From Microbulbifer rhizosphaerae (GTDB lineage: Bacteria; Pseudomonadota; Gammaproteobacteria; Pseudomonadales; Cellvibrionaceae), in NCBI RefSeq assembly GCF_014191725.1, contig NZ_JACHWZ010000023.1:1-64000 (forward strand): a stretch of DNA of 64,000 nt. The letters run 5' to 3'. The stretch's first letter is position 1, and each line of letters starts with the position of its first letter. The notes beneath the pieces are model-generated. The model was given only the letters and a program-made list of their open reading frames with translations. It was not told where the DNA came from and made no database searches. The translations under genes and the position numbers were made by a program. This document shows, piece after piece, positions 48,423-58,685 of the stretch.

Positions 48423-49271
48423 TTACTTCTTCTCCAGCTCGGCCTGCTCCGGCAGGTAGACATTCTCGTAGACGTAGTTGGTGGCCTCGATAAAGCCGTC
48501 CACGGAGCCGCAGTCGAAGCGGCGCCCCTTGAAGCGATAGGCAAGAACGCAGCCGCGCTGGGCCTGGGCGAGCAGGGCGTCGGTGATCTGCACCTCGCCG
48601 TTCTTACCCGGGGGGGTCTCGCGGATCAGCTCGAAGATATCCGGGGTGAGAATATAGCGGCCGATAATGGCCATGTTGCTGGGCGCTTCCTCCGCCGCCG
48701 GCTTCTCCACCATGTCGGTGACCTGATAGAGGCCCGGCTTGATTTCGTTGCCGGCAATGACGCCGAACTTGTGGATCTGCTCCTGGGGAACCTCTTCCAC
48801 CGCAACGATGCTGCAGCGGAACTGTTTGTAGAGCTGGACCATCTGCCCCAGCACACCCAGTTCGCCGTCCAGGCACAGATCGTCCGCCAGCACCACGGCG
48901 AAGGGCTCGTCGCCCACCAGACGCTGCCCCTGCAGGATGGCATCACCCAGGCCACGCATCTCCCCCTGGCGGGTATAGGAGAAGCTGGCGCTGTCGATCA
49001 CCTTGCGCACACAGTCCAGATAGCGCTCCTTTCCGGTGCCGGCGATCTGGTGCTCCAGTTCGAAGTTGGTGTCGAAGTGATCCTCGATGGCGCGCTTACC
49101 GCGCCCGGTGACGAAGCCGATCTCGGTCAATCCGGCTTCGATGGCCTCCTCCACGCCATACTGTACCAGTGGCTTATTTACCAGCGGCAGCATCTCCTTG
49201 GGCATGGCCTTGGTGACCGGCAGGAACCGGGTGCCATAGCCGGCAACCGGAAACAGACATTTCTTTAGCAT
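48423..49271 (-). CDS. galU: UTP--glucose-1-phosphate uridylyltransferase
   Basis: Makes UDP-glucose for polysaccharides and lipopolysaccharide. 282 residues. Nucleotide-binding FPVAGYGTRFLPVTKAMPKE, then LADDLCLD and GNEIKPGLYQVTDMVEKP. ATG at 49271, with AGGA placed unusually close. Coupled to the phosphomannomutase downstream, so UDP-glucose and GDP-mannose precursors are made from one unit. Divergent from fabA. Confidence 0.96.
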   Translation of the reverse strand: MLKKCLFPVAGYGTRFLPVTKAMPKEMLPLVNKPLVQYGVEEAIEAGLTEIGFVTGRGKRAIEDHFDTNFELEHQIAGTGKERYLDCVRKVIDSASFSYTRQGEMRGLGDAILQGQRLVGDEPFAVVLADDLCLDGELGVLGQMVQLYKQFRCSIVAVEEVPQEQIHKFGVIAGNEIKPGLYQVTDMVEKPAAEEAPSNMAIIGRYILTPDIFELIRETPPGKNGEVQITDALLAQAQRGCVLAYRFKGRRFDCGSVDGFIEATNYVYENVYLPEQAELEKK

Positions 49272-49419
49272 TCCTAACCCCGATAGTTTCTTTCAGCGCT
49301 TCCCCGCGCCAATGCAACTTACCATAAAATCCCAGCAACGAGCAGCAAGGCCCATGCCAGTCTGCCGACTGGCGTGATTCGTGCTTCTGTCACCGGTCAC
49401 AAAAACACTTATGACTGAC

Positions 49420-49447
49420 TGGACAAGCTATTCTCAGTCTTTAGAAT
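49420..49447 (+). promoter_or_regulatory. Probable promoter of fabA
   Basis: TGGACA (49420-49425), 16-bp spacer, TAGAAT (49442-49447), with a leader of about 55 bases to fabA. I saw no clear FabR or FadR palindrome around it, only partial repeats of ACTGACTGG. Confidence 0.6.
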
Positions 49448-49507
49448 GCCCTGCTCTTACAAAAACGCCCACTCTTTATTGCCCAGATACCCAACAACGG
49501 GAACAAA

Positions 49508-50032
49508 ATGAGTAATTTCGTTCAAAAAAGCAGCTATAGCCGTGAAGAGCTGCTGGCCTGCTCTCAAGGCGAGATGTTCGGCCCCGGCAACGCCCAGCTG
49601 CCCGCCCCCGATATGCTGATGCTCGACCGCATCACCCATATCTCCAAGGAAGGCGGCGCCTACGGCAAGGGCGAACTGGTCGCGGAACTGGATATTCACC
49701 CGGCCCTGTGGTTCTTCGAATGTCACTTCCCCGGCGATCCGGTGATGCCCGGCTGTCTGGGACTGGACGCCATGTGGCAGCTGCTGGGCTACTTCCTGGC
49801 CTGGAAGGGCAATCCCGGACGCGGTCGCGCCCTGGGTTGCGGCGAGGTGAAATTCACCGGCCAGATTCTACCGACCAATAAGAAGGTCACCTACCATATT
49901 CAAATGAGCCGGCTGGTGGAACGCAAGCTGGTCATGGGTATCGGCGATGGCTCGGTATCGGTGGACGGCCGCGAGATCTACATCGCCAAGGACCTGCGGG
50001 TCGGCCTGTTTACCCGCACTGACAACTTTTAA
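49508..50032 (+). CDS. fabA: 3-hydroxydecanoyl-ACP dehydratase/isomerase
   Basis: Introduces the cis double bond in unsaturated fatty acid synthesis. 174 residues. Active-site helix region [20 protein letters not shown] carries the catalytic His and Asp. N-terminal segment [20 protein letters not shown] is typical. ATG at 49508 with GGGA upstream. fabB follows after 101 bases, forming the anaerobic unsaturated fatty acid unit. Confidence 0.97.
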   Translation: MSNFVQKSSYSREELLACSQGEMFGPGNAQLPAPDMLMLDRITHISKEGGAYGKGELVAELDIHPALWFFECHFPGDPVMPGCLGLDAMWQLLGYFLAWKGNPGRGRALGCGEVKFTGQILPTNKKVTYHIQMSRLVERKLVMGIGDGSVSVDGREIYIAKDLRVGLFTRTDNF

Positions 50033-50133
50033 CCCAAATCCGCGGCCGCGAGGTCGGGGACACAGGTTTAAGTCCGCTGCGAACCACAAGAATAACCGCG
50101 TTACACTGTCGTAAAGTTTTACTGGAGATCACT

Positions 50134-51360
50134 ATGCGCCGGGTTGCTATCACCGGAATGGGCATCACTTCCTGCATCGGCACCGACACTGAAGCGGTCA
50201 CCGCCGCATTGAAGGCGGGCCGCAGCGGCATCCGCTTCCAGGAGGAATACCGGGAACTGGGCCTACGCAGCCAGGTGGGCGGCGAAGTGGATATCGACTT
50301 CAAGGAGCATATCGATCGCAAGCATCTGCGCTTTATGGGCGACTCTGCCGCCTACGCGTATGTCGCTATGCAGGAGGCGATCCGCATGGCGGGACTGGAG
50401 GAGAGCGATATCTCCAACCCGCGCACCGGCATAGTAATGGGCTCCGGCGGCACCTCCACCGCCGCCATTATCGAAGCGGCGCAGATACTCAAGGAGAAAG
50501 GCGTGCGCCGTGTGGGCGCCTACCGTGTGCCCCAGGTGATGGGCAGCACCGTGTCCGCGTGCCTGGCCACCCCCTTCAAGATCAAGGGAGTCAACTACAG
50601 CATCTCCTCCGCCTGCTCCACCAGCGCCCACTGCATCGGTAACGGCGCCGAGCTGATCCAGATGGGCAAGCAGGATATCGTTTTCGCCGGTGGCGGCGAG
50701 GAACTGGCCTGGAGTCTCACCCATCTGTTCGACGCCATGGGCGCCCTGTCCACCAAGTACAACGACGAGCCCACCAAGGCCTCGCGCCCCTACGACGTGG
50801 ACCGGGACGGCTTCGTGATCGCCGGCGGCGGCGGCTGCGTGGTACTGGAGGAACTGGAGCATGCAAAGGCCCGCGGCGCCACCATCTACGCCGAACTGAC
50901 CGGCTACGGCGCCACTTCCGACGGCTACGACATGGTGGCCCCCAGCGGCGAGGGCGCGGTGCGCTGTATGCAGCAGGCCCTGGCGGGCATGGACGGCAAG
51001 GGACTGGAGGGCCCGGTGAACTATATCAACACTCACGGCACCTCCACCCCGGTGGGCGATGTGGCGGAACTCAGGGCCATGCGCGAGGTTTTCGGCGACA
51101 AGGTACCGGCCTTCTCCTCCACCAAATCCCTCACCGGTCACTCCCTGGGCGCTGCCGGCGTGCAGGAGGCCATCTACTGCCTGCTGATGATGCAGAACGA
51201 CTTTCTCACTGCCTCCGCCAATGTGGAGCACAGAGACGAAGCGGCAGAGGGAATGGACCTGGTAACAGAGCTGCGTAGTCAGAAGGTCAAGCGCGCCATG
51301 TCCAACAGCTTCGGCTTTGGCGGCACCAATGCCTGCCTGATTTTCGACAAAGCGGAATAG
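50134..51360 (+). CDS. fabB: Beta-ketoacyl-ACP synthase I
   Basis: Condensing enzyme that elongates the cis-3-decenoyl product of FabA. 408 residues, thiolase fold. The Cys-His-His triad is visible in [21 protein letters not shown] and [12 protein letters not shown]. The glycine-rich [11 protein letters not shown] ends the protein. ATG at 50134 with GGAG 6 bases upstream. Confidence 0.97.
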   Translation: MRRVAITGMGITSCIGTDTEAVTAALKAGRSGIRFQEEYRELGLRSQVGGEVDIDFKEHIDRKHLRFMGDSAAYAYVAMQEAIRMAGLEESDISNPRTGIVMGSGGTSTAAIIEAAQILKEKGVRRVGAYRVPQVMGSTVSACLATPFKIKGVNYSISSACSTSAHCIGNGAELIQMGKQDIVFAGGGEELAWSLTHLFDAMGALSTKYNDEPTKASRPYDVDRDGFVIAGGGGCVVLEELEHAKARGATIYAELTGYGATSDGYDMVAPSGEGAVRCMQQALAGMDGKGLEGPVNYINTHGTSTPVGDVAELRAMREVFGDKVPAFSSTKSLTGHSLGAAGVQEAIYCLLMMQNDFLTASANVEHRDEAAEGMDLVTELRSQKVKRAMSNSFGFGGTNACLIFDKAE

Positions 51361-51365
51361 GCACG

Positions 51366-51425
51366 CGGACAAATTTGTCTGGAACAAATTTGGACGCCGA
51401 AGGCGAGGCCATGGATGGGCCGAGT
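51366..51425. repeat. Intergenic repeat, family C
   Basis: GGACAAATTTGTCTGGAACAAATTTGG with internal AAATTT arms, then GCCGAAGGCGAGGCCATGGATGGGCCGAG-type hairpin (GGCC-ATGGAT-GGGCC). It starts a few bases after the fabB stop, between convergent genes. Counterpart of 8618-8694. Confidence 0.6.
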
Positions 51426-51488
51426 CGATGCGGAATTTGACGGCCAAGCCAGCTTAGGCGTGCCCCCGTTAGTTAGTCCTCGTATTCA

Positions 51489-52334
51489 TCATTCCGCATT
51501 CCGCACTCTCTCCCCCTCCAGCTTCTCCAGCCACAGCTCCACCTGCCGGGTGAGTCCCTGGCGCCAGCTGCGCTGCTGAATACCGAAAACGTCCCGCAAT
51601 TTATTACAGGCCAGCACTGCGCTGCGATCCTCCGCCGCGGGCAGCGCGCTCAGCTGCGGTGAGAGGTCCTCGTCGTAGAAGGATTGCGCGCGCTCCACCA
51701 CTTCATGGGCAAACTCCAGTGCGGTGCAGGTGTCGGCGGCGCCGTAGTGGTAGACACCGAAGGTCGGCGCGCCGCTGGCCAGTTGCTGGACCACAGCCAC
51801 CGCAACGCGGGCCATATCCGCCACTGTCACCGGGCTGCCGCGGCTGCGGTCGTCCAGGGCGATCGGCTGGTGCGCCGCCAGGCCGCGCAACACCCGCCCG
51901 AGCAAGGCGTCTTCGCTGCGGTCCAGCATCCAGCCCAAGCGCAGCACGCTCACATTGTCGCGTCCCGCCAGGGCATGTTCGCACTCCAGCCACTGGCGCC
52001 CGGCATCGGTGGCCGGCGCCGGCTCGTCCTCCTCGTCGTAACGCTTGCGCGCCCCGCCGGCAAAAACCTGGTAGGAAGAGAGGTGCAAAAGCGGGTTGAG
52101 GGATTTTTGCGCCAGCTCGCGGCATGTCCATAGGGCCGCAGACATGCCCTTGCCCCCGGCGCAGCAGGAAGCATTGATCACCAGCGCGCCGGGGCGCAGC
52201 TGGTCCAATTGGTCCGGAGTCAGCAGTTGCACACGAAAGCCGGCGCGCTGCAGGCGTTTCTGCAGCGCGCTGTCGATATCGTTGCCGGCGCCGATAACGG
52301 CGACCGATTCCGGTGTATAGCCGGTGTCTGGCAC
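51489..52334 (-). CDS. NAD(P)-binding SDR protein related to dTDP-4-dehydrorhamnose reductase
   Basis: 281 residues. The N-terminus VAVIGAGNDIDSAL is a degenerate Rossmann loop. The body follows the RmlD pattern (VINASC, LHLSSYQVFAGG, VLRLGWMLDRS, GVYHYGAADTCT). Where RmlD has the catalytic YGRTKLAGE (Tyr and Lys), this protein has AGRQWLECE, so both residues seem to be replaced. It may be a non-catalytic or differently acting member. Start GTG at 52334, ribosome site weak. It follows ssb by 13 bases, so it is expected to be co-transcribed with it. True function unknown. Confidence 0.7.
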   Translation of the reverse strand: MPDTGYTPESVAVIGAGNDIDSALQKRLQRAGFRVQLLTPDQLDQLRPGALVINASCCAGGKGMSAALWTCRELAQKSLNPLLHLSSYQVFAGGARKRYDEEDEPAPATDAGRQWLECEHALAGRDNVSVLRLGWMLDRSEDALLGRVLRGLAAHQPIALDDRSRGSPVTVADMARVAVAVVQQLASGAPTFGVYHYGAADTCTALEFAHEVVERAQSFYDEDLSPQLSALPAAEDRSAVLACNKLRDVFGIQQRSWRQGLTRQVELWLEKLEGERVRNAE

Positions 52335-52347
52335 GGCGTGCGGATTC

Positions 52348-52902
52348 TCAGAAAGGGATGTCGTCGTCGAAACTGTTATCGAAACCGCCGCTCGTCGGCG
52401 CCTGCTGGCTCGGTGGCTGCTGGCTTGATGGCTGGGACGGCGCCATGGAGGAAGGTGCGGAGCGACCCTGGTTGCCCGGACCGTAGGGGTCGGACTGGCC
52501 GCCGCCCTGCGGCTGGTAGCCCTGGTCGTATCCGCCGCCCTGGGGATAGCCGCCCTGGTCCCCGCGGCTGTCCAGCATCTGCATTTCGCTGGCGACGATT
52601 TCTGTGGTGTAGCGGTCCTGGCCGGAGTTCTTGTCCTGCCACTTGCGGGTGCGCAGCGAGCCCTCGATGTACACTTTGCTGCCCTTGCGCAGGTATTCGC
52701 CGGCGATCTCCGCCAAGCGGTTGAAGAACACCACCCGGTGCCACTCGGTGCGCTCCTGCTGCTGGCCGGTCTGCTTGTCCTTCCAGGTCTCGGAGGTCGC
52801 CAGATTCACATTGGTCACTGCGCCGCCGCTGGGCATGTAGCGGGTTTCCGGGTCTGCGCCCAGATTGCCGATCAGAATGACTTTGTTGATACCCCTGGCC
52901 AT
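52348..52902 (-). CDS. ssb: Single-stranded DNA-binding protein
   Basis: Binds single-stranded DNA in replication, repair and recombination. 184 residues. OB fold 1-110 ([42 protein letters not shown]), a Gly/Gln/Pro/Ser-rich flexible linker, and the acidic tip SFDDDIPF that recruits partners. ATG at 52902 with AAGGAG. Near uvrA, as in many gammaproteobacteria, with MFS and manC genes between. Confidence 0.97.
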   Translation of the reverse strand: MARGINKVILIGNLGADPETRYMPSGGAVTNVNLATSETWKDKQTGQQQERTEWHRVVFFNRLAEIAGEYLRKGSKVYIEGSLRTRKWQDKNSGQDRYTTEIVASEMQMLDSRGDQGGYPQGGGYDQGYQPQGGGQSDPYGPGNQGRSAPSSMAPSQPSSQQPPSQQAPTSGGFDNSFDDDIPF

Positions 52903-52985
52903 GGCCCTCTCCTTTCGATAAGCCCGGATCTTCTCCGGAAATTTACAATTGTGAACATTTCAACGGTCGCCGCCTGCGGCAACCA

Positions 52986-53001
52986 GTGTATTTTTATCCA
53001 G
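52986..53001. promoter_or_regulatory. Weak LexA-box-like site upstream of ssb
   Basis: On the minus strand CTGGATAAAAATACAC matches 12 of 16 positions of the gammaproteobacterial LexA box CTGTATATATATACAG; the final CAG is CAC. It lies 84 bases before the ssb ATG and overlaps a possible promoter (TTGTAT...TACACT). Tentative. Confidence 0.25.
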
Positions 53002-53028
53002 CAGCATACAACAGCCGCAACCGCCCTG

Positions 53029-54192
53029 TCAGGCGGCTTTCGGCGCACGGGCGTCCATCCGCCACCAGAGTGCGGCCCACATCAGGACCACCGCAATTCC
53101 CAGCTGCGCTACCGCACCGGCACCGCCGAGACCATACAGCCAGCCGCCCAGGCTGCCGCCGGAAAAGGCGCCGAGAAATTGCACCGTGGCGTACAGCCCG
53201 GTTGCGGCGCCGCGGGCCTCCGCCGGCGCCGCCCGGGTGAGCTGCGCCGGCATCAGGGCCTCCAGCAGGTTGAAGGCGACAAAGAATACCGCCAGCAGAA
53301 ATACCAGAGACAGCTCGGAAACGGCCCACAGTGCGACGCTGCCGGCGGCCAGCGCCAACTGCGCGCACATCATCGCCGCCCGCGCCCGGCCGCTGCGCTC
53401 GGCTGCGCGCATCAGCGGCAACATCACCACAAAAGCCCCCAGCATCACCGGGCCGTAGATTTTCCAGTGCTCGCTGCCGGGCAAGCGCAGTGTGTCCACC
53501 AGCACCAGCGGCAGGGGCACGAACAGTGCAGTCAACAGCAGGTGCAGGAAGAAGGCGCCGGCGGCCAGGCGCCGCACTTCGGCACAGCCCAACACCCGGC
53601 GGAAACCGCCGCGGTATACCGCTGGCCGCCTCGGACTCTGCGGAGTCGGCACCAGGCGCCACAGCAGTAGAATGCCCAGCAGGGCCAGGACCGCAGTGAG
53701 CCAGAACACCGCCGACAGGCCGCCGAACCCCGCCAGCACGGGCCCCAGAACCGCCGCCAGCATAAACGCCAGGCCGATGGCGGCGCCGATCACCGCCATG
53801 GCCACACCCCGGCTCTCGTCGCGGGTCAGGTCCGCCACCAGTGCCATGGTGGCCGCGGCGATGGCGCCGGCACCCTGCAGCATGCGCCCGGCGACCAGCC
53901 CGTAGACCGAATCCGTCTGCGCCGCGAGCAGGCTGCCCAGGGCGAACACAGCTAGCCCCGTGTATATCACCGGCTTCCGCCCCCAGTGGTCGGACAGCAT
54001 CCCCAGCGGTATCTGCAACAGCGCCTGGCTCAGGCCGTAGGCCCCGAGCGCCAGCCCCAGCAGTGCCGGCGTGCTGCCGCGATAGTCCGCCCCGTACACC
54101 GACAGCACCGGCAGCACCATAAACAGGCCGAGCATGCGAAAGACGTACAGGGAAGCCAGGCCGGCGAGGGCGCGGCGTTCGGTGGAATTCAT
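53029..54192 (-). CDS. Major facilitator superfamily transporter
   Basis: 387-residue inner-membrane protein with about 12 TM helices. Typical MFS motif A GMLSDHWGRKPVI lies between TM2 and TM3, and RMLQGAGAIAAATMALVADL in TM4. Closest in layout to the YajR-like drug/sugar efflux group, without a C-terminal extension. ATG at 54192 chosen over a TTG two codons upstream. Substrate unknown. Encoded upstream of ssb on the same strand. Confidence 0.88.
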   Translation of the reverse strand: MNSTERRALAGLASLYVFRMLGLFMVLPVLSVYGADYRGSTPALLGLALGAYGLSQALLQIPLGMLSDHWGRKPVIYTGLAVFALGSLLAAQTDSVYGLVAGRMLQGAGAIAAATMALVADLTRDESRGVAMAVIGAAIGLAFMLAAVLGPVLAGFGGLSAVFWLTAVLALLGILLLWRLVPTPQSPRRPAVYRGGFRRVLGCAEVRRLAAGAFFLHLLLTALFVPLPLVLVDTLRLPGSEHWKIYGPVMLGAFVVMLPLMRAAERSGRARAAMMCAQLALAAGSVALWAVSELSLVFLLAVFFVAFNLLEALMPAQLTRAAPAEARGAATGLYATVQFLGAFSGGSLGGWLYGLGGAGAVAQLGIAVVLMWAALWWRMDARAPKAA

Positions 54193-54292
54193 CAGCAATC
54201 CGGGGTGCTACTTCAATGGGCGCGCATTGTAACAGTGGTGAGTGGCCAGTGGTGAGTGATGAGAGGTGACCACACACCAACCGCCAATCCCT

Positions 54293-55699
54293 TCAAGACC
54301 GCCCGTAGCTGTCATCGAAGCGGACGATATCGTCTTCGCCCAAGTAGCTGCCCGACTGCACCTCGATCAGCTCGAGGGGGATGGTGCCGGGGTTTTCCAG
54401 CCGGTGCACCACCCCCAGGGGAATAAAGGTGGACTGGTTTTCCGTGAGCAGCAGTTCCTCTTCGCCCCGGGTCACCTTGGCGGTGCCGCGCACCACCACC
54501 CAGTGCTCGGCGCGGTGGTGGTGCATCTGCAGCGACAGCTGTTGCCCCGGCTTGACCAGGATACGTTTAACCTGGAAACGCGGCCCGGCGTCGATGGAAT
54601 CGTAGTAGCCCCAGGGGCGGTAGACCTTGCGGTGGCGCAACGCCTCGCTGCGCTCCGAGCCCTTCAGCCGCTCCACCAGCTTTTTCACGTCCTGCACGCA
54701 GTTTTTATCCGCGATCAACACCGCATCGTCGGTATCCACCACCACCAGGTCGCGCACGCCGAGCAGACCCACCAGCCGGCTGTCGGCGCGCACCAGGCAA
54801 CCCTCCGAGGACTCCGCCAGCACATCGCCGTGCAGCAGGTTGTTGTCGCCGTCCCGCTCGGCCAGCTCCCAGAGCGCATCCCAGGAGCCCACATCGCTCC
54901 AGCCGGCGTCCAGGGGCAATACCGCGGCGGATTCGGTCTTTTCCATCACCGCGTAGTCCACCGATTCGGAGGGACAGGCGGAAAAGGCCCCGGCGTCGAT
55001 GCGGGTGAAATCCAGATCCCGCACCGCCTTCTCGAAGGCGGTGCGGCAGGCGGCCAGTATATCGGCGCGGTAGTGACCCAGCTCCTCGATATAGCGGGAG
55101 GCGCGGAACAGGAAGATACCGCTGTTCCAGGAATAATCGCCGCTGGCCAGGTAGCGCTCGGCGGTGTCGGCATTCGGCTTTTCGACAAACTCCGCTACCT
55201 TCCAGGCGCCGCCGCCCAGATCCTCACCGCGGCGGATATAGCCGTAGCCGGTCTCCGCACAGTCGGGCACTATGCCAAAGGTCACCAAGTGGCCTCGCTG
55301 TGCCAACTCGCCGGCGGCCTTCGCAGCGCGCCGAAAAGCCACCGCATCCGCCACCACGTGATCCGCCGGCAGCACCAGTAGCAGCGGGTCCTCCCCGCCG
55401 GCGAGCGCATCCAGTGCCGCCAGCGCTATGGCCGGCGCGGTATTGCGGGCGCAGGGTTCCAGCAGGATCGAGCGGGGTTTGCGGTCGATCTCCTGCAACT
55501 GCTCGGCGGCGGCGAAGCGGTGTTCTTCATGGCACACCAGGATCGGCGCCTGTAACCCTTCCAGGCCGTCGAGGCGCAGCGCGGTGTCCTGCAACATGGT
55601 CCGGCTGCCGGCGAGCGGCAGGAACTGTTTCGGGTAGCACTCGCGGGACAGCGGCCACAGGCGCGAGCCGGTGCCGCCGCAGAGAATAACGGGGATCAT
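54293..55699 (-). CDS. manC: Mannose-1-phosphate guanylyltransferase/mannose-6-phosphate isomerase
   Basis: Bifunctional enzyme that supplies mannose-6-phosphate and GDP-mannose for exopolysaccharide. 468 residues. N-terminal GDP-mannose pyrophosphorylase with [27 protein letters not shown] and FVEKPN; C-terminal cupin-type isomerase with [28 protein letters not shown] and [16 protein letters not shown] at 55699 has no clear ribosome site, but the product begins exactly at the nucleotide-binding strand; the open upstream extension is not homologous. Promoter at 55760-55787. Pairs with manB at 47-48.4 kb. Confidence 0.95.
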   Translation of the reverse strand: MIPVILCGGTGSRLWPLSRECYPKQFLPLAGSRTMLQDTALRLDGLEGLQAPILVCHEEHRFAAAEQLQEIDRKPRSILLEPCARNTAPAIALAALDALAGGEDPLLLVLPADHVVADAVAFRRAAKAAGELAQRGHLVTFGIVPDCAETGYGYIRRGEDLGGGAWKVAEFVEKPNADTAERYLASGDYSWNSGIFLFRASRYIEELGHYRADILAACRTAFEKAVRDLDFTRIDAGAFSACPSESVDYAVMEKTESAAVLPLDAGWSDVGSWDALWELAERDGDNNLLHGDVLAESSEGCLVRADSRLVGLLGVRDLVVVDTDDAVLIADKNCVQDVKKLVERLKGSERSEALRHRKVYRPWGYYDSIDAGPRFQVKRILVKPGQQLSLQMHHHRAEHWVVVRGTAKVTRGEEELLLTENQSTFIPLGVVHRLENPGTIPLELIEVQSGSYLGEDDIVRFDDSYGRS

Positions 55700-55759
55700 G
55701 TGAAATCGATTAATGGTTGGAAATTTCCGGTGGGGAATTTTGGCACAGTTGACAGCCAG

Positions 55760-55787
55760 ATTATACTTGCCTGTTTTTCCGGCCAAA
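55760..55787 (-). promoter_or_regulatory. Probable promoter of manC
   Basis: Minus strand: TTTGGC (55787-55782), 16 bp, perfect TATAAT (55765-55760). The leader to manC is about 55 bases. It shares the short divergent space with uvrA, which has TTGACA at 55749-55754 on the other strand but no good -10. Confidence 0.6.
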
Positions 55788-55801
55788 GTAATAGGTAGAG
55801 C

Positions 55802-58627
55802 GTGGACACGATTTACGTACGGGGTGCGCGCACCCACAATTTGAAGAATATCGACCTGGATATTCCCCGCGACAAGCTGATCGTGATCACCGGCCTGTCC
55901 GGCTCCGGGAAGTCCTCGCTTGCGTTCGACACCCTCTACGCAGAGGGCCAGCGCCGCTATGTGGAGTCCCTATCCACCTATGCGCGCCAGTTCCTGTCGA
56001 TGATGGAAAAGCCGGATGTGGACACGGTGGAGGGCCTTTCCCCGGCCATCTCCATCGAGCAGAAATCCACCTCCCACAACCCCCGCTCCACCGTGGGTAC
56101 CATCACCGAGATTTACGACTACCTGCGCCTGCTGTTCGCCCGGGTGGGCGAACCCCGCTGTCCGGAGCACGACGAGCCACTGCAGGCGCAGACGGTCAGC
56201 CAAATGGTGGATCAAGTACTGGCGCTGCCGGAAGGCACCAAGCTGATGCTGCTCGCGCCGGTGGTGCGGGATCGCAAGGGTGAACACCTGCACGTATTCG
56301 AGCAGCTCCGGCGCGACGGCTTCGTGCGCGCGCGCATCGACGGCCTGGTCTGCGACCTGGATGACGCACCCAAGCTCGACAAGCGCAAGAAGCACACCAT
56401 CGAGGTGGTGGTGGACCGTTTCAAGGTGCGCGAGGATCTGCAGCTGCGCCTGTCGGAATCCTTCGAGACGACACTGGCCCTGACCGACGGCATCGCCTCC
56501 ATCAGTTTTATGGAAGGCAAGCAGGGCGATCATCTCTTCTCCGCCCGCCACGCCTGCCCGGTGTGCGACTACTCACTAAACGAGCTGGAGCCGCGGCTCT
56601 TCTCCTTCAACAACCCCGCCGGTGCCTGCCCCAGCTGCGACGGCCTGGGCGTGAAGCAGTTTTTCGACGAGGAGAAAGTCATCCTCGACCCGGAGAGCAG
56701 TATCTCCGAAGGCGCCATTCGCGGCTGGGACAGGCGCAATATCTACTACTACCATATGCTCGACTCCCTGGCCGAGCACTACGGCTTCGACCTGGACAAG
56801 CCGTGGAGGAAACTGCGCAAAACGCACCGCGAAGTCATCCTGTACGGCAGCGGCGACACCCCGATCGATTTCAGCTACGTGAACGACCGCGGCGATGTCA
56901 CCATCCGCCGCCATACCTTCGAGGGCATTATTCCCAACTTCCAGCGCCGCTACCGGGATACCGAATCCCAGTCGGTGCGCGAGGAGCTGGCCAAATACCT
57001 GAGCACCCAGAAGTGTCCGGAGTGCAACGGCACCCGCCTGCGCCGCGAGGCGCGCCACGTGTTCGTGGACAACCGCACCCTGGCACAGATCACCGAACTG
57101 CCGGTGGGCGACGCCTTCGACTACTTCGCCAACCGACTCAAATTCCAGGGAGCCCAGAAGGAAATCGCCGATAAAATTCTCAAGGAGCTGCGCGACCGCT
57201 TCCGTTTCCTGGTGGACGTGGGCCTGAATTATTTAACCCTGAACCGCAGCGCGGAGACCCTTTCCGGCGGCGAAGCCCAGCGCATCCGTCTTGCCAGCCA
57301 GATCGGCGCCGGGTTGGTGGGCGTGATGTATATTCTCGACGAACCCTCCATCGGCCTGCACCAGCGCGACAACGAGCGGCTGCTCAATACCCTCACCCAC
57401 CTGCGCGATATCGGCAACACCGTGATCGTGGTCGAACACGACGAGGACGCCATTCGCAGCGCCGACTTTATCGTGGATATCGGTCCCGGGGCCGGCGTAC
57501 ACGGTGGCGAGGTAGTGGTAGCCGGCACCCACGAACAGATTGCCCAGTGCAAGCGCTCCCTGACCGGGCAGTACCTCTCCGGCAAAAAGAAAATCGCCGT
57601 ACCCGAGGAACGCTACGTGTCGGACCCCGACTATATGCTGCGCATCGAGGGCGCCACCGGCAACAACCTGCAGAACGTCGACCTGGAAATTCCCGTGGGG
57701 CTGTTCACCTGCGTGACCGGCGTCTCCGGCTCCGGCAAGTCCACACTGATCAACACCACGCTCTACCCGCTGGCGGCCACCGCCCTAAACAAGGCCACTA
57801 CATTAAAGGCCGCGCCCTATAAAGCAGTGCACGGGATGGAGCATTTCGACAAGTGCGTGGATATCGACCAGAGCCCCATCGGCCGCACCCCGCGCTCGAA
57901 CCCCGCCACCTATACCGGCATCTTTACCCCCATTCGCGAACTGTTTGCCGGTACCCAGGAGGCCAGATCCCGCGGTTACAAGCCGGGGCGTTTCAGTTTC
58001 AACGTCAAGGGCGGCCGCTGCGAAGCCTGCCAGGGCGACGGCGTGATCAAGGTGGAAATGCACTTCCTGCCGGACATCTATGTGCCCTGCGACACCTGCA
58101 AGGGCAAGCGCTACAACCGCGAGACCCTCGAGGTGCACTACAAAGGCAAGAATATCCACGAGGTCCTGGAGATGACCGTGGAGGACGCACGGGAATTTTT
58201 CGACCCGGTGCCCGCCATCGCCAAGAAACTGCAGACGCTGATGGATGTTGGCCTGTCCTATGTCAAGCTGGGCCAGGCAGCCACCACCCTGTCCGGCGGC
58301 GAGGCGCAGCGGGTCAAGCTCTCCCGCGAACTGTCCAAACGCGATACCGGCCAAACCTTGTATATTCTCGACGAGCCCACCACCGGCCTGCACTTTGCCG
58401 ATATCCAGCTGCTGCTGGACGTACTGCACCGTCTGCGCGACCACGGCAACACCATCGTGGTAATCGAGCACAACCTGGACGTAATCAAGACCGCGGACTG
58501 GATCGTCGACCTGGGCCCGGAGGGCGGCTCCGGCGGCGGGCAGATAATCGCCACCGGCACACCGGAGGAGGTGGCCGAGAACGAGGTATCCCATACCGGG
58601 CACTTCCTGAGACCGATGCTGGGTTGA
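55802..58627 (+). CDS. uvrA: Excinuclease ABC subunit A
   Basis: Damage-recognition ATPase of nucleotide excision repair. 941 residues. Two ABC modules with Walker [11 protein letters not shown] and [10 protein letters not shown], signature LSGGEAQR twice, and zinc-binding cysteines in [14 protein letters not shown]...CPSC and CEACQGDG...CDTCKGKR. Start is GTG at 55802 with a partial AGG site. I found no LexA box in the short upstream region, although uvrA is SOS-controlled in E. coli. Divergent from manC. Confidence 0.97.
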   Translation: MDTIYVRGARTHNLKNIDLDIPRDKLIVITGLSGSGKSSLAFDTLYAEGQRRYVESLSTYARQFLSMMEKPDVDTVEGLSPAISIEQKSTSHNPRSTVGTITEIYDYLRLLFARVGEPRCPEHDEPLQAQTVSQMVDQVLALPEGTKLMLLAPVVRDRKGEHLHVFEQLRRDGFVRARIDGLVCDLDDAPKLDKRKKHTIEVVVDRFKVREDLQLRLSESFETTLALTDGIASISFMEGKQGDHLFSARHACPVCDYSLNELEPRLFSFNNPAGACPSCDGLGVKQFFDEEKVILDPESSISEGAIRGWDRRNIYYYHMLDSLAEHYGFDLDKPWRKLRKTHREVILYGSGDTPIDFSYVNDRGDVTIRRHTFEGIIPNFQRRYRDTESQSVREELAKYLSTQKCPECNGTRLRREARHVFVDNRTLAQITELPVGDAFDYFANRLKFQGAQKEIADKILKELRDRFRFLVDVGLNYLTLNRSAETLSGGEAQRIRLASQIGAGLVGVMYILDEPSIGLHQRDNERLLNTLTHLRDIGNTVIVVEHDEDAIRSADFIVDIGPGAGVHGGEVVVAGTHEQIAQCKRSLTGQYLSGKKKIAVPEERYVSDPDYMLRIEGATGNNLQNVDLEIPVGLFTCVTGVSGSGKSTLINTTLYPLAATALNKATTLKAAPYKAVHGMEHFDKCVDIDQSPIGRTPRSNPATYTGIFTPIRELFAGTQEARSRGYKPGRFSFNVKGGRCEACQGDGVIKVEMHFLPDIYVPCDTCKGKRYNRETLEVHYKGKNIHEVLEMTVEDAREFFDPVPAIAKKLQTLMDVGLSYVKLGQAATTLSGGEAQRVKLSRELSKRDTGQTLYILDEPTTGLHFADIQLLLDVLHRLRDHGNTIVVIEHNLDVIKTADWIVDLGPEGGSGGGQIIATGTPEEVAENEVSHTGHFLRPMLG

Positions 58628-58685
58628 GAGGAAAAAGGTCTCCTACTGAAAAATTCCACATACAACAGGAGAATAATAAATCACA

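Noticed and set aside
49457..49726. Minus-strand frame over the fabA start
   Set aside because: Antisense to fabA, no ribosome site or domain.
55700..55801. LexA box for uvrA
   Set aside because: No CTG-N10-CAG palindrome with AT-rich centre in the manC-uvrA spacer.
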